Positions 12,111-21,459 of a stretch of DNA of 64,000 nucleotides are shown here, in pieces. The stretch is from assembly GCA_020350725.1 (NCBI GenBank), contig CP070719.1, forward strand, positions 376,837-440,836, read 5' to 3'. The stretch's first letter is position 1. Each line of letters opens with the position of its first letter. The translations under genes were made by a program, and so were the position numbers. The DNA comes from a bacterium (GTDB lineage Bacteria; BMS3Abin14). Under the pieces are notes generated by a model that worked only from the letters and a program-made list of their open reading frames with translations, did not search any database and was not told the DNA's origin.

Positions 12111-13310
12111 ATGTCTAAGGCGAAGTTTGAGAGGACGAAGCCTCACGTGAACGTCGGGACGATCGGTCACGTGGATCATGGCAAGACGACGTTGACGGCC
12201 GCGATCACGAAGTGTTTGGCGAATACGGGCAAGGCCCAGTTCATACCATTCGATGAGATCGACAAGGCGCCCGAGGAGCGCGAGCGGGGGATCACGATCG
12301 CGACGGCACACGTGGAGTACGAGACGGATAATCGTCATTACGCTCATGTGGACTGTCCTGGTCACGCCGATTACGTGAAGAACATGATCACGGGTGCGGC
12401 GCAGATGGACGGAGCGATCCTTGTGGTATCGGCTGCGGACGGTCCGATGCCCCAGACGCGTGAGCACATCCTTCTTGCCCGTCAGGTTGGTGTTCCTTTC
12501 ATTGTTGTGTACCTGAACAAGGTTGACATGGTTGACGACCCTGAGCTTTTGGAGCTTGTGGAGCTTGAGGTCCGTGAGCTTTTGAGCCAGTACGAGTTTC
12601 CCGGTGACGACATTCCTGTGGTCAAGGGCAGCGCTCTGAAGGCGTTGGAGCATGGTTGCGGTGATGAGGGCTGCGCGGACTGCGGTTCGGTGTTTGAGTT
12701 GATGGCTGCTGTTGACAGTTACATTCCTGAGCCTGAGCGGGTGATCGACAAGCCGTTTTTGATGCCTGTTGAGGACGTTTTTTCCATTTCCGGCCGCGGT
12801 ACGGTTGCCACGGGTCGTGTTGATCGGGGCGTGATCAAGGTGGGTGACGAGGTTGAGATCGTCGGTATCCGTGAGACGCAGAAGACGGTTGTGACGGGCG
12901 TGGAGATGTTCCGCAAGCTTTTGGATCAGGGCCAGGCCGGTGACAACGTTGGTCTTCTTCTCCGGGGCATCAAGCGTGACGAGATCGAGCGTGGTCAGGT
13001 GGTGTGCATTCCGGCGAGCATCAAGCCTCACACGAAGTTCAAGGCTGAGGTTTACATTCTGACGAAGGAGGAGGGTGGCCGCCACACGCCTTTCTTTGAC
13101 GGTTACCGGCCGCAGTTTTATTTTCGGACGACGGACGTGACGGGGGTGGTGACGCTTCCTGAGGACGTGAAGATGGTGATGCCTGGGGACAACGTGTCGA
13201 TGGAGGTCAACCTGATCACACCCATCGCCATGGAGAAGGAGCTTCGGTTCGCCATCCGGGAGGGTGGCCGGACCGTGGGTGCCGGCGTCGTCAGCGATAT
13301 CATCGAGTAG
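12111..13310 (+). CDS. tuf: Translation elongation factor Tu
   Basis: The product is 399 aa from the second of two adjacent ATGs. The one at 12111 gives [27 protein letters not shown] and sits 5 bases after AAGGAGG. EF-Tu-GTP delivers aminoacyl-tRNA to the ribosome. The GTPase motifs [16 protein letters not shown] and NKVDMVDD are intact. Between the G domain and domain 2 there is a Cys-rich segment, C183-X4-C188-X2-C191, where many EF-Tu proteins have a plain helix. Codon choice from the start to about 13,200 is rich in GTT, GTG, CTT, TTG and ACG, unlike the C-ending usage of fusA and rpsJ, and reverts to the local pattern in the last 35 or so codons. This suggests a recombined or converted gene segment. 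Confidence 0.98.
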   Translation: MSKAKFERTKPHVNVGTIGHVDHGKTTLTAAITKCLANTGKAQFIPFDEIDKAPEERERGITIATAHVEYETDNRHYAHVDCPGHADYVKNMITGAAQMDGAILVVSAADGPMPQTREHILLARQVGVPFIVVYLNKVDMVDDPELLELVELEVRELLSQYEFPGDDIPVVKGSALKALEHGCGDEGCADCGSVFELMAAVDSYIPEPERVIDKPFLMPVEDVFSISGRGTVATGRVDRGVIKVGDEVEIVGIRETQKTVVTGVEMFRKLLDQGQAGDNVGLLLRGIKRDEIERGQVVCIPASIKPHTKFKAEVYILTKEEGGRHTPFFDGYRPQFYFRTTDVTGVVTLPEDVKMVMPGDNVSMEVNLITPIAMEKELRFAIREGGRTVGAGVVSDIIE

Positions 13311-13366
13311 GGACCCCGAAACGGGGACGGGACTACGCCTTTCGGCGGGCAGGAGGATTGAAGGCA

Positions 13367-13678
13367 ATGGAACAACAGAAGATCCGGATCAAACTGAAGG
13401 CCTATGATCACCGGATCCTGGACGCATCGGTCAACGAGATCGTCGAGACAGCCAGGCGGACAGGTGCGAGGGTCTGCGGGCCCATCCCGCTTCCTACGAG
13501 AAAGAGCGTCTATACGGTCCTCCGGTCCCCGTTCATCGACAAGAAGTCCAGGGAGCAGTTTGAGATCCGGGTCCACAAGAGGATGCTGGACATCGTCGAG
13601 CCGACGCCGCAGACGGTGGATTCGCTGATGAAACTGGATCTCTCCGCAGGCGTGGACGTCGAGATCAAGCTCTCTTAA
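13367..13678 (+). CDS. rpsJ: 30S ribosomal protein S10
   Basis: The product is 103 aa starting [21 protein letters not shown]. The ATG at 13367 is preferred over a TTG 9 bases upstream because it lies 10 bases after AGGAGG and fits the family N-terminus. S10 (NusE) belongs to the 30S head and also bridges NusB/NusG in transcription antitermination. It is the first gene of the S10 cluster and should be followed by rplC, but the next gene is rplD, 9 bases after the stop codon. Confidence 0.97.
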   Translation: MEQQKIRIKLKAYDHRILDASVNEIVETARRTGARVCGPIPLPTRKSVYTVLRSPFIDKKSREQFEIRVHKRMLDIVEPTPQTVDSLMKLDLSAGVDVEIKLS

Positions 13679-13687
13679 GGATAGGTG

Positions 13688-14314
13688 ATGATCATGCCCC
13701 AGGTGGAAATCCTCAATACGAAAAGAGAAGTCGTGGGCAAGGTTGATCTGGCGGCCTGGTGGGGCGAACCGCCCAGTGTGCCCATCGTCCACCAGGCGGT
13801 CGTCTCCGCCCTCGCCGGCGCCAGGAGAGGCAGCTCCTCCAGCAAAGGCCGCTCGGAGGTTCGCGGGGGCGGGGCGAAGCCGTTCCGGCAGAAGGGCACC
13901 GGCCGCGCCAGGCAGGGCACCATCCGTGCCCCCCAGATGAGGGGCGGTGGCGTCGTTTTCGGCCCCAAGCCGCGCGATTTCTCAAAATCCATGAACAAGA
14001 AGATGAGCAGAAAAGCCCTCAGAAGTGCCCTGGCGCACAAGGCGGCCACAGATGCACTTCTGGTGCTGGACGGCGTGGCGATCGAAAACCCCAAGACCCG
14101 AGAGCTGGTGGCCCTGATGGACAATCTCGACGTCATCAGTGCCCTGCTCGTCCTGGAGGAGATCCCGGAGACGCTTCAGAGGGCCTCCTCGAACCTGAGG
14201 TGGCTCAAGATCGTAACGACCGACAGGGTAAACACCTATGATGTCCTCGGATTCGAAAAACTCATCGTCACAAAGGGGGCCCTCGAAGCCCTGGAAGGAG
14301 CCCTTTCCCGATGA
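13688..14314 (+). CDS. rplD: 50S ribosomal protein L4
   Basis: The product is about 208 aa. The start is one of ATG 13688 or 13694; AAGGA at 13677-13681 favours 13688. The conserved long loop reaching the exit tunnel is present ([30 protein letters not shown]), as is the C-terminal [17 protein letters not shown] segment. L4 is an early assembly protein and, in E. coli, the autogenous repressor of the S10 operon. Its direct contact with rpsJ is abnormal, because rplC is missing between them. It overlaps rplW by 4 bp (ATGA). Confidence 0.96.
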   Translation: MIMPQVEILNTKREVVGKVDLAAWWGEPPSVPIVHQAVVSALAGARRGSSSSKGRSEVRGGGAKPFRQKGTGRARQGTIRAPQMRGGGVVFGPKPRDFSKSMNKKMSRKALRSALAHKAATDALLVLDGVAIENPKTRELVALMDNLDVISALLVLEEIPETLQRASSNLRWLKIVTTDRVNTYDVLGFEKLIVTKGALEALEGALSR

Positions 14315-14601
14315 AACCCTTCAGCAAGGTGATCCTCCGGCCACTTCTCACGGAAAAGAACGCGTTTATGAAGGAGCTGGAGAACCGCGTGGTGTTCGAA
14401 GTGGCCAGGAGCGCCAATAAGGTGGAGATCAAGCAGGCCATCGAGGAGGCGTTCAAGGTCTCGGTGGAGGCAGTCAATATCGTCAACGTCAGGGGGAAGG
14501 TAAAGAGACTCGGCCGGAATGTGGGAAAGCGCCGGGATTGGAAAAAGGCCATCGTAACCCTCAAGGAGGGAGAATCCATCGAGTTCTTCGAGGGCGTGTG
14601 A
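14311..14601 (+). CDS. rplW: 50S ribosomal protein L23
   Basis: The product is 96 aa, normal for the family. It opens with the typical [12 protein letters not shown] segment and has the [16 protein letters not shown]-like beta-alpha core. L23 sits at the polypeptide exit tunnel and docks trigger factor and the signal recognition particle. Its ATG overlaps the rplD stop, implying translational coupling. The next gene, rplB, lies 118 bp away, the largest gap inside this S10 cluster. Confidence 0.96.
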   Translation: MKPFSKVILRPLLTEKNAFMKELENRVVFEVARSANKVEIKQAIEEAFKVSVEAVNIVNVRGKVKRLGRNVGKRRDWKKAIVTLKEGESIEFFEGV

Positions 14602-14612
14602 TGGGACTTTGT

Positions 14613-14712
14613 CTCCCCTGATCCCTCGCTCCGGGCAGGTTCGCGGCGGTGAGTACGCCCGAGGACGTCAGGAACGGTGGATTGGGGAATAGAGGCAGCA
14701 TCGATCAGGGAG
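14613..14712 (+). promoter_or_regulatory. Long-range inverted repeat covering the rplB ribosome-binding site
   Basis: CTCCCCTGATC at 14613-14623 is complementary, with one bulge, to GATCAGGGAG at 14703-14712. The 3' arm contains the AGGGAG Shine-Dalgarno of rplB, 7 bases before its ATG. Folding would hide that site, so translation of rplB could be switchable or coupled to rplW. This is a structural inference. Confidence 0.35.
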
Positions 14713-14719
14713 TCAGTAT

Positions 14720-15541
14720 ATGGGAGTTCGAAAGCTCAAACCGACGTCGCCGGGCAGGCGGTTTCAAACGGTGTCCGATTTTGCAGAGGTCACGACAGAC
14801 AAGCCGGAGAAGAGCCTTCTGGTTCCCCTGAAGAAAACGGGCGGCAGGAATAACACCGGCAGGATCACGGCCTGGCAGAGAGGTGGCGGGCACAAGAGGC
14901 GCTATCGGATCGTCGATTTCAGGAGAAACAAATACGACATCCCCGCCAAGGTCAGGTCCATCGAGTACGATCCGAACCGGTCGGCATATATAGCTCTGCT
15001 TGTCTATGCGGACGGTGAGAAGAGGTACATCCTCGCCCCGCAGAATCTCAACGTCGGTGACCAGGTCGTCTCCGGCGAGAGGACCGATGTCCGTCCCGGC
15101 AACGCCATGAAGATCAGGAACATCCCTCTGGGAACCCTCGTTCACAACATAGAGCTCAAGAGCGGCAAGGGGGGGCAGATGGTTCGCAGTGCCGGTGGAT
15201 ATGCCCAGCTCATGGCCAAGGAGGGCGATCACGCCACCCTCAGACTTCCCTCCGGGGAGATCAGGCTGGTCCGGCAGGACTGCATGGCCACCGTTGGGGA
15301 GATCAGCAATCCCCAGCACGAGATCATCTCCAAAGGAAAAGCCGGCAGGAACCGGTGGCTCGGGAGACGTCCAAACGTCAGGGGGGTGGCCATGAACCCC
15401 GTTGACCACCCCATGGGGGGCGGCGAGGGCAAGAGCTCTGGAGGACGGCATCCGTGCACACCCTGGGGTGTCCCCACGAAGGGCTTCAAGACGAGAAAGA
15501 ACAAGAATTCCGATCGCTACATCGTGAAACGGCGGTCCTAA
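14720..15541 (+). CDS. rplB: 50S ribosomal protein L2
   Basis: The product is 273 aa. L2 is a primary rRNA-binding protein needed for subunit joining and peptidyl transferase activity. The signature [17 protein letters not shown] block with its essential histidine is present at about residues 220-236, together with the N-terminal KPTSPGRRF and the [21 protein letters not shown]-binding segment. Length and C-terminus are standard. It is followed 15 bp later by rpsS. Confidence 0.98.
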   Translation: MGVRKLKPTSPGRRFQTVSDFAEVTTDKPEKSLLVPLKKTGGRNNTGRITAWQRGGGHKRRYRIVDFRRNKYDIPAKVRSIEYDPNRSAYIALLVYADGEKRYILAPQNLNVGDQVVSGERTDVRPGNAMKIRNIPLGTLVHNIELKSGKGGQMVRSAGGYAQLMAKEGDHATLRLPSGEIRLVRQDCMATVGEISNPQHEIISKGKAGRNRWLGRRPNVRGVAMNPVDHPMGGGEGKSSGGRHPCTPWGVPTKGFKTRKNKNSDRYIVKRRS

Positions 15542-15556
15542 CCCAGGAGGAGAGCA

Positions 15557-15838
15557 TTGGCCAGGTCGATAAAAAAGGGCCCCTTCGTCGATGACCATTT
15601 ACTTAAGAAGCTCCAGCATATGCATGAGAGCAGCGAGAAAAAGGTCATCAAAACCTGGTCCAGAAGGTCCATGATCATCCCCGACATGGTCGGCTACACC
15701 TTCGCTGTCCACAACGGGCGCAAGTTTGTACCCGTCTTCGTCACGGAGAACATGGTGGGCCACAGGCTGGGAGAATTCTCCCCGACCCGAACCTACAAAG
15801 GACACACCTCCAAGACCGACAGAAGGGGCAGGAAGTAA
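15557..15838 (+). CDS. rpsS: 30S ribosomal protein S19
   Basis: The product is 93 aa, read from a TTG start that gives [15 protein letters not shown], the conserved N-terminus. An AGGAGG at 15545-15550 lies 6 bases upstream, so the TTG is well supported. S19 forms a head complex with S13 and contacts the A-site finger. The typical [22 protein letters not shown] and [16 protein letters not shown] segments are intact. Confidence 0.97.
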   Translation: MARSIKKGPFVDDHLLKKLQHMHESSEKKVIKTWSRRSMIIPDMVGYTFAVHNGRKFVPVFVTENMVGHRLGEFSPTRTYKGHTSKTDRRGRK

Positions 15839-15853
15839 GGATAGGGACAACCC

Positions 15854-16186
15854 ATGGAAGCTCAAGCGAAGGCAAAATACGTTCGGATCGCTCCCAGGAA
15901 GGTCCGACTCGTGATGGATATGGTGAGGGGCAAGTCCGTGTCCGAAGCCCTCAACACCCTCGGTCTGGTTCGCAAGGCCGCCTCGCCGGTGATCGCCAAG
16001 GTCATCCGGTCGGCGGTCGCCAACGCGGAAAATGCGAAGGAGATGAATCCGGACGCCCTCTATATCAAAAGGGCCTTTGTCGACGAAGGACCCACGATGA
16101 GGCGCTTCATGCCGAGGGCAATGGGGAGGGCGACCTTGATCCGCAAGAGAACGAGCCACATTACCGTGGTGCTGGGTGAGAAGTAA
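15854..16186 (+). CDS. rplV: 50S ribosomal protein L22
   Basis: The product is 110 aa. L22 spans the 50S domains, and its beta-hairpin lines the exit tunnel opposite L4. The N-terminal [23 protein letters not shown] and the hairpin segment with [11 protein letters not shown], where macrolide-resistance insertions are found in other species, are present and ungapped. It starts 15 bp after rpsS and ends 11 bp before rpsC. Confidence 0.97.
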   Translation: MEAQAKAKYVRIAPRKVRLVMDMVRGKSVSEALNTLGLVRKAASPVIAKVIRSAVANAENAKEMNPDALYIKRAFVDEGPTMRRFMPRAMGRATLIRKRTSHITVVLGEK

Positions 16187-16197
16187 GGAGGAACGAT

Positions 16198-16854
16198 TTG
16201 GGTCAGAAAGTCCATCCCAAGGGATTCCGGCTGGGGATCATCAAGGACTGGGATTCCCGCTGGTACGCAGAGAGGGAATACTCGAAGCTTCTCCACGAGG
16301 ATATCAGCATTAGGAACACCATCAAGGAGAGGCTCTATCACGCGGGTATTTCCCAGATCATTATCGAGAGGACGGCAAAGAGGGCGAGGATCAACATTCA
16401 CGCCGCCAGGCCGGGCATCATTATCGGCAAGAAAGGCTCTGAAGTGGAGTCCCTGCGGCGCGAGATCCAGAAGATGACCGAAAAGGACATCTTCATCAAC
16501 ATTATCGAGGTGCGGAAACCGGAGATCGAGGCCCAGCTCGTCGCCGAGAACATCGCCGGCCAGCTGGAACGCCGCGTCGCCTTCAGACGGGCCCTTAAGC
16601 GGAGCGTTACGTCGGCCCTTCGGTTCGGAGCCGAGGGGATCAAGGTGATGTGCGCCGGCCGTCTCAATGGCGCCGAGATGTCCCGGCGCGAATGGTACAG
16701 AGAGGGACGGGTTCCCCTCCAGACCCTCAGGGCTGATATCGACTACGGTTTCGCCGAAGCGAAAACGACCTACGGCGTCATCGGCGTCAAGGTCTGGGTC
16801 TTCAAGGGCGAAGTCATGACCAACAGAGGGGAATCCGAGGTCACCGTCGGCTGA
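16198..16854 (+). CDS. rpsC: 30S ribosomal protein S3
   Basis: The product is 218 aa from a TTG start ([13 protein letters not shown], the universal N-terminus) behind AAGGAGG. S3 lies at the mRNA entry channel and contributes helicase activity with S4. A type-II KH domain holds the GKKG loop ([17 protein letters not shown]), and the C-terminal domain carries the SGRLNGAE-like [23 protein letters not shown] segment. The length is standard. Confidence 0.97.
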   Translation: MGQKVHPKGFRLGIIKDWDSRWYAEREYSKLLHEDISIRNTIKERLYHAGISQIIIERTAKRARINIHAARPGIIIGKKGSEVESLRREIQKMTEKDIFINIIEVRKPEIEAQLVAENIAGQLERRVAFRRALKRSVTSALRFGAEGIKVMCAGRLNGAEMSRREWYREGRVPLQTLRADIDYGFAEAKTTYGVIGVKVWVFKGEVMTNRGESEVTVG

Positions 16855-16898
16855 GGTCGGACCTGCGGGACGAGACGGTCTGATGTGGAGATTGCGCC

Positions 16899-17315
16899 AT
16901 GTTGATGCCTAAAAAGGTTAAATTCAGGAAACAGCAGAGGGGCAGGATGAGGGGTGCCGCGAGGAGAGGCAACGTTCTCAATTTCGGTGATTTCGGCCTC
17001 CAGGCCCTGACGCCGGGCTGGGTCACATCCCGGCAGATCGAGTCCGCCCGGATCGCCATTACCAGGCACGTCAAGAGGGGCGGTAAAGTCTGGATCCGGA
17101 TCTTTCCCGACAAGCCCATTACCAAAAAACCGGCCGAGACCCGGATGGGCAAGGGTAAAGGATCCCCCGAAGCATGGGTTGCCGTCGTCAAACCGGGGCG
17201 GATTCTCTACGAGCTCGAGGGTGTTCCCGAGGCGGTGGCACGGGAAGCCATGAGGTTGGCATCCCACAAGCTCCCCATTAAAACCCGGATTCTCGTCAGG
17301 GAGGAGAAGGGATGA
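16899..17315 (+). CDS. rplP: 50S ribosomal protein L16
   Basis: The product is 138 aa beginning [17 protein letters not shown]16 organises the A-site region of the 50S subunit. The conserved [27 protein letters not shown] and [25 protein letters not shown] segments are present. The Arg-containing [10 protein letters not shown] loop is the usual site of ribosomal oxygenase modification in some proteobacteria. The stop overlaps the rpmC start by 4 bp. Confidence 0.97.
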   Translation: MLMPKKVKFRKQQRGRMRGAARRGNVLNFGDFGLQALTPGWVTSRQIESARIAITRHVKRGGKVWIRIFPDKPITKKPAETRMGKGKGSPEAWVAVVKPGRILYELEGVPEAVAREAMRLASHKLPIKTRILVREEKG

Positions 17316-17518
17316 AAGCGGGGGCACTCAGGGACATGACGATCGAGGAACTGATCCAGAAGGAGAAGGACCTGTACGCGGAACTCTTCAACCTCCGCTT
17401 CCAGCTGGCCACCAACCAGCTGGAAAATCCCATGCGCCTTCCCCTGACCAAGAAGGATCTGGCAAGGGTCAAGACGATCATTGCGGAAAAACGGCAGTCA
17501 TCCGAGAGGGCTGAATGA
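17312..17518 (+). CDS. rpmC: 50S ribosomal protein L29
   Basis: The product is 68 aa. This small two-helix protein sits near the tunnel exit beside L23. The family signature [23 protein letters not shown] is complete, and the N-terminal [13 protein letters not shown] helix follows a short MKAGALRD extension. It overlaps rplP upstream (ATGA) and rpsQ downstream (TGATG), so the three genes are probably translationally coupled. Confidence 0.95.
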   Translation: MKAGALRDMTIEELIQKEKDLYAELFNLRFQLATNQLENPMRLPLTKKDLARVKTIIAEKRQSSERAE

Positions 17519-17796
17519 TGTCGGACGAGTCAAGAACAAGGAACAGGAAGATCATCACCGGGACCGTGGTGAGCAACAGGATGGACAAGACGGCGGTGGT
17601 CCAGACCCAGAGGAAATTCATGCACCCCGTCTTCAAAAAATTCGTCAGCAAGAGAGTCAAATACAAGGTCCACGACGAGAAGAACACTCTGGATATCGGG
17701 GATACCGTCCGGATCGTGGAAACAAGGCCTTTGAGCCGCGACAAGCGGTGGCGACTCCTGGATATTCTGGAAAAGGTCCAGCAGGAAGAGACATAG
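17515..17796 (+). CDS. rpsQ: 30S ribosomal protein S17
   Basis: The product is 93 aa, with alternative starts at adjacent ATGs 17515 and 17518. S17 is a primary 16S-binding OB-fold protein. The family core [20 protein letters not shown]...HPVFKKFV and the C-terminal [14 protein letters not shown] block are clear. It overlaps rpmC by 4 bp and is followed by rplN after 24 bp. Confidence 0.95.
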   Translation: MMSDESRTRNRKIITGTVVSNRMDKTAVVQTQRKFMHPVFKKFVSKRVKYKVHDEKNTLDIGDTVRIVETRPLSRDKRWRLLDILEKVQQEET

Positions 17797-17820
17797 GTTG
17801 GCGATCGAGGGGAAGAGGAA

Positions 17821-18189
17821 ATGATCAAGGTGGAAACGGTCCTGGATGTGGCCGATAACAGCGGCGCCAAAAAGGTGCTCTGCTTCCGCATACTCGGTGG
17901 CTCACGACGGAAGTCCGCCTCAGTTGGGGATGTCATCGTCGTCTCGATCAAGGAAGCGGCACCTGAATCAAAGGTTAAAAAGGGCGAGGTCCACAGGGCG
18001 GTTATCGTCAGAACCAAGAAGGAGGTCCGCCGTCCAGATGGATCCTACATTCGCTTCGACAACAACGCTGCGGTGATCATCAACGACCAGAGGGAACCCA
18101 TCGGGACGAGGATCTTCGGCCCCATAGCGCGGGAACTGAGGGGAAAGAACTTCATGAAGATCGTTTCCCTCGCTCCGGAGGTCCTTTAA
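17821..18189 (+). CDS. rplN: 50S ribosomal protein L14
   Basis: The product is 122 aa, the invariant length of the family. L14 forms an intersubunit bridge and is the docking site of the silencing factor RsfS. The segments [18 protein letters not shown] and [10 protein letters not shown]-like [24 protein letters not shown] are intact, as is the C-terminal [13 protein letters not shown]. The start ATG follows a GGGAAGAGGA stretch. Confidence 0.97.
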   Translation: MIKVETVLDVADNSGAKKVLCFRILGGSRRKSASVGDVIVVSIKEAAPESKVKKGEVHRAVIVRTKKEVRRPDGSYIRFDNNAAVIINDQREPIGTRIFGPIARELRGKNFMKIVSLAPEVL

Positions 18190-18200
18190 AGGAGGCTCCC

Positions 18201-18521
18201 ATGGGAAAGACGAGCATTAGAAAAAACGATATGGTGATCGTCACGGCAGGCAAGGAGAAAGGCAAGAAGGGGAAGGTCCTGAGAGTCGTGCCTGAGAAGA
18301 AACGGGTCATCGTGGAGAAGATCAATTTCATAAAGAAGCACCAGAGGCCGACCAGTGCCCAGAAACAGGGCGGCATCATTGAGAAGGAAGGGCTGATCCA
18401 CATCTCCAACGTCATGATCTTCTGCGAGAAATGCGGCAAGGGCGTAAGGGTTCGCCATCAACGTCTTGCCGACGGCAGCACTGAGAGGATGTGCGCCGGG
18501 TGCGGCGAGTCCTTCGATTGA
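18201..18521 (+). CDS. rplX: 50S ribosomal protein L24, zinc-ribbon form
   Basis: The product is 106 aa. An N-terminal KOW domain ([22 protein letters not shown]) binds the 5' end of 23S rRNA and starts 50S assembly. The C-terminus carries two CxxC pairs, C75/C78 and C98/C101, in [11 protein letters not shown] and MCAGCGESF. They should bind zinc; many species have lost these cysteines. It lies 11 bp after rplN with an AGGAGG site. Confidence 0.96.
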   Translation: MGKTSIRKNDMVIVTAGKEKGKKGKVLRVVPEKKRVIVEKINFIKKHQRPTSAQKQGGIIEKEGLIHISNVMIFCEKCGKGVRVRHQRLADGSTERMCAGCGESFD

Positions 18522-18537
18522 GTGGGAGATAACGTTC

Positions 18538-19077
18538 ATGGACAGTCTTCAGAACAGGTACCGCAAAGAGATCATCCCGGCGATGATGAAGAGATTCAAC
18601 TACGGGAACATCATGCAGGTTCCCAGGCTGGAGAAGATCGTCATCAATATGGGACTGGGTGACGCTCTTCAGAACGCCAGGATCCTCGACACGTCCATTG
18701 ACGAGCTCTCCCTCATAACCGGCCAGAGACCGGTCCTGACCCGGGCAAGAAAGTCCATCGCGAACTTCAAGCTCAGGGAGGGAAATCCCATCGGCTGCAT
18801 GGTCACGCTCAGGAAAAAGCGAATGTACGAGTTCCTCGACAGGCTGCTCAACGTCGCCCTGCCCCGGGTGAGGGACTTCAAAGGGACCTCACCGAAGGCT
18901 TTCGACGGTCGGGGAAACTACACCCTCGGCATCCGGGAACAGCTTATATTTCCCGAGATCAATTACGATAAGGTGGAGCAGATCAAAGGGATGAACATCA
19001 CCATCGTCACCACCGCCAAAACGGACGAGGAAGCCAGGGAGCTTCTGTCCCTTATCGGCGTGCCGTTCAGGAATTAG
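18538..19077 (+). CDS. rplE: 50S ribosomal protein L5
   Basis: The product is 179 aa from the ATG at 18538 ([23 protein letters not shown]). A longer frame begins inside rplX but lacks family similarity in the extension. L5 binds 5S rRNA and contacts P-site tRNA. The conserved [37 protein letters not shown] and [10 protein letters not shown] segments are present. It lies 16 bp after rplX. Confidence 0.96.
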   Translation: MDSLQNRYRKEIIPAMMKRFNYGNIMQVPRLEKIVINMGLGDALQNARILDTSIDELSLITGQRPVLTRARKSIANFKLREGNPIGCMVTLRKKRMYEFLDRLLNVALPRVRDFKGTSPKAFDGRGNYTLGIREQLIFPEINYDKVEQIKGMNITIVTTAKTDEEARELLSLIGVPFRN

Positions 19078-19090
19078 GACTGGAGGAAAA

Positions 19091-19276
19091 ATGGCCAAGA
19101 AAGCCCTGATAAACAAGGCCAGGCGCGAACCGAAGTTCGCGGTGAGAAGCTACAATCGATGCCCCCTCTGCGGCAGGTCCAGGGGATATCTGAGAAAATT
19201 TGCCATGTGCAGGATCTGCTTCCGCGCACGAGCCCTCGCCGGGGAGATCCCGGGCGTGGTCAAGGCAAGCTGGTAG
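19091..19276 (+). CDS. rpsN: 30S ribosomal protein S14, zinc-binding type (61 aa)
   Basis: The product is 61 aa, the short zinc-containing form rather than the ~100-aa cysteine-less one. C24, C27, C40 and C43 form the CPLCG...CRICF ribbon. S14 belongs to the 30S head near S3 and S10. It is preceded by a GGAGG and lies between rplE and rpsH as in standard spc clusters. Zinc-free duplicates of this gene exist in some bacteria; none is in this window. Confidence 0.97.
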   Translation: MAKKALINKARREPKFAVRSYNRCPLCGRSRGYLRKFAMCRICFRARALAGEIPGVVKASW

Positions 19277-19286
19277 GAGGATCACC

Positions 19287-19685
19287 ATGTCCATGACCGA
19301 CCCCGTAGCCGACATGCTCACCCGGATCCGGAACGCCCTTCTGGCGGGCAAGGAGAGGGTCGATGTCCCCGCCTCCTCCCTGAAGGAGGACATCGCGAGG
19401 ATCCTCAAGGAAGAGGGATATATCAAGAGCTACAAACTCATTGAGGACAGCAAGCAGGGAGTTCTCCGGGTCACCCTGAAGTACGGTGATCAGGCCACTC
19501 CCGCCATCACCGCGATCCGCAGGATCAGCAAGCCCGGACGGAGGGTCTACGTCAGCACGAAGGAAGTCCCGCGAGTGCTCAACGGCCTCGGGGTGGCCAT
19601 CATGTCCACTTCGAAGGGCGTCATGACCGACAGGGAATCGCGAAAACAGAATGTCGGCGGCGAAGTGCTCTGCTACGTCTGGTAA
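19287..19685 (+). CDS. rpsH: 30S ribosomal protein S8
   Basis: The product is 132 aa from ATG 19287, with AGGAGG 5 bases upstream ([21 protein letters not shown]). S8 binds helix 21 of 16S rRNA and in E. coli represses the spc operon by binding its mRNA near rplE. The C-terminal [31 protein letters not shown] segment is canonical. The longer upstream frame overlaps rpsN and is not a credible extension. Confidence 0.96.
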   Translation: MSMTDPVADMLTRIRNALLAGKERVDVPASSLKEDIARILKEEGYIKSYKLIEDSKQGVLRVTLKYGDQATPAITAIRRISKPGRRVYVSTKEVPRVLNGLGVAIMSTSKGVMTDRESRKQNVGGEVLCYVW

Positions 19686-19743
19686 CGGCCCTCGGACGGC
19701 CCCAGGGTCGGACGGGGGAAGATTTCCCCTTGGAGCGAAAGAG

Positions 19744-20283
19744 ATGTCAAGAATCGGAAAGCATCCTGTACAGATACCCGGCGGTGTAGAAGTCAGGTTC
19801 GAGGGACGGACGGTCTTCGCCAAAGGTCCTCTCGGAGAGCTCCAGCGGGATCTGCCCGCCGGTGTCGAACTGAAGATCGAGGAGGACAACATTCAGGTCC
19901 TTCCTCCCCAGAGGCCAAAGGAAAAGACCGCCATGCAGGGGCTCACCCGCACCCTCATCGACAACCTGGTCGTCGGCGTCTCACAGGGATTCACCAAGGA
20001 CCTCGACATGGAGGGAGTCGGCTACCGGGCCATGGTGAAGGGAAGGACCCTGGAGTTGATGGTCGGCTTTTCCAATCCGGTCCAGTTTGAGATACCGGAG
20101 GGTATCTCGGCGGAGGTCGGGCAGAATAACAGGATCACCATAAAGGGAATCAGCAAGGAGAAGGTAGGGCAGACGGCAGCGGACATCAGGGCCATCCGTC
20201 CCCCGGAACCCTACAAGGGTAAGGGTATCCGATACGCGGGAGAGCGGATCAAGCGCAAGGCGGGTAAGGCCGCGGTGACCTAA
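19744..20283 (+). CDS. rplF: 50S ribosomal protein L6
   Basis: The product is 179 aa from ATG 19744 ([17 protein letters not shown]). L6 lies near the sarcin-ricin loop and factor-binding site. The C-terminal signature [26 protein letters not shown] is present. An in-frame extension back into rpsH lacks family features. The start follows a 58-bp gap that carries a small GC-rich inverted repeat. Confidence 0.96.
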   Translation: MSRIGKHPVQIPGGVEVRFEGRTVFAKGPLGELQRDLPAGVELKIEEDNIQVLPPQRPKEKTAMQGLTRTLIDNLVVGVSQGFTKDLDMEGVGYRAMVKGRTLELMVGFSNPVQFEIPEGISAEVGQNNRITIKGISKEKVGQTAADIRAIRPPEPYKGKGIRYAGERIKRKAGKAAVT

Positions 20284-20306
20284 CCTGCGCCTCGGAGGGT
20301 TCAAAA

Positions 20307-20675
20307 TTGACAAGGATCGAAGCGAAGACCGGCGCGCGCATCAAGAGGAGGAGGAGGATCCGCGGCAGGATCCGGGGAACGGCCGAACGGCCCCGCCTCT
20401 CGGTGTACCGAAGCGCCCGCCATATATATGCCCAGATCATCAACGACGATACGGGCGTCGTTCTGACCAGTGCGTCCACAGTTGACAGAGAACTCAGGGG
20501 GACGGTCAAGAACGGGGGTAACGCGGACGCCGCCCGCGAGGTGGGTAAGCTCCTCGCTACACGCGCTGTGGAGAAGAGGGTTCAGAGTGTCACCTTCGAC
20601 AGGGGAGGATTTCGCTATCACGGCAGGGTCAAAGCCCTGGCCGAGGCCGCCAGGGAGGGCGGGCTCAAATTCTAA
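20307..20675 (+). CDS. rplR: 50S ribosomal protein L18
   Basis: The product is 122 aa from a TTG start. L18 brings 5S rRNA into the central protuberance with L5. The conserved [19 protein letters not shown] and [27 protein letters not shown] blocks are intact, and the N-terminus is Arg-rich ([12 protein letters not shown]) as expected for the RNA-binding tail. CGGAGGG lies upstream of the TTG. Confidence 0.96.
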   Translation: MTRIEAKTGARIKRRRRIRGRIRGTAERPRLSVYRSARHIYAQIINDDTGVVLTSASTVDRELRGTVKNGGNADAAREVGKLLATRAVEKRVQSVTFDRGGFRYHGRVKALAEAAREGGLKF

Positions 20676-20722
20676 GGCCCCTGCCGGCCCCCCGACCGGG
20701 AAGGCGGCGCAGGAGCATGGGA

Positions 20723-21256
20723 GTGACAATGAAGAGATCCTTAAAAAAGCCGCTCAGGGATGTCACCATCGACGAGACTGACCTGATCGACAAAGTCGTC
20801 TTCATCAACCGCGTGGCCAAGGTCGTCAAGGGCGGCAGGCGGTTTCGCTTCAGTGCCCTGGTGGTGGTCGGCGACGGAAAGGGAACAGTCGGCGTCGGCT
20901 CCGGCAAGGCGAACGAGGTGCCGGAGGCCATCCGCAAGGGCATCGACAACGCCAAGAAGAATCTCCACAGGATACCCCTCAGCGGAACCACTGTGCCCCA
21001 TCAGGTCATGGGCCGCTGGGGAGCCGCCAGGGTTCTTCTCAAGCCGGCCTCACCGGGCACGGGCGTTATCGCCGGCGGACCCGTGAGGGCTCTGATGGAA
21101 TCCCTGGGTGTGAAGGACATCCTCACCAAGTGCATCGGGACGAACAATCCCAGCAACGTCCTCATGGCCTCTATGCAGGGGCTCCTTACTCTGAGAAGCC
21201 CGGAAGAGGTCGCTCTCCTCAGGGGCAAGAGTGTCGGTGACGTCCTCCACAGATAG
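20723..21256 (+). CDS. rpsE: 30S ribosomal protein S5
   Basis: The product is about 177 aa. Possible starts are ATG 20717, GTG 20723 and ATG 20729. The AGGAG at 20711-20715 gives ideal spacing only to GTG 20723, so I prefer it. S5 forms the mRNA entry and accuracy region with S4. The [33 protein letters not shown] core and the C-terminal fold are complete. The GGRRF spectinomycin loop looks wild type. Confidence 0.95.
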   Translation: MTMKRSLKKPLRDVTIDETDLIDKVVFINRVAKVVKGGRRFRFSALVVVGDGKGTVGVGSGKANEVPEAIRKGIDNAKKNLHRIPLSGTTVPHQVMGRWGAARVLLKPASPGTGVIAGGPVRALMESLGVKDILTKCIGTNNPSNVLMASMQGLLTLRSPEEVALLRGKSVGDVLHR

Positions 21257-21270
21257 TGCGGGAGAGCATA

Positions 21271-21459
21271 ATGGCTAAGATCAGCATAACCCTGGTTCGA
21301 AGTACCATCGGCAGGCCCGAGAAGCACCGCAGGATCGTCCGCAGCCTCGGACTCAGAAAACTCCACCAGACGGTCTGTCACGACGACAACCCGAGAATCA
21401 GAGGCATGATCGAGAAAGTCCCCCATCTCGTCAGAGCCGAGGTCCTGGAGGAAAAATAG
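21271..21459 (+). CDS. rpmD: 50S ribosomal protein L30
   Basis: The product is 62 aa from ATG 21271 ([21 protein letters not shown]), behind GGGAGAG. L30 is a small surface protein of the 50S subunit and is dispensable in some lineages. The [22 protein letters not shown] segment is diagnostic. Its stop codon is immediately followed by the rplO ATG with no spacer, suggesting coupled translation. Confidence 0.96.
   Translation: MAKISITLVRSTIGRPEKHRRIVRSLGLRKLHQTVCHDDNPRIRGMIEKVPHLVRAEVLEEK

Noticed and set aside
13311-13366. CCCCG/CGGGG hairpin between tuf and rpsJ as a terminator
   Set aside because: The stem is only 5 bp and no T-run follows, so it is unlikely to stop transcription.
12078-13367. 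Antisense frame covering all of tuf
   Set aside because: The frame stays open because of the unusual codon use in tuf; the translation is His/Arg/Leu-rich and unlike any protein.
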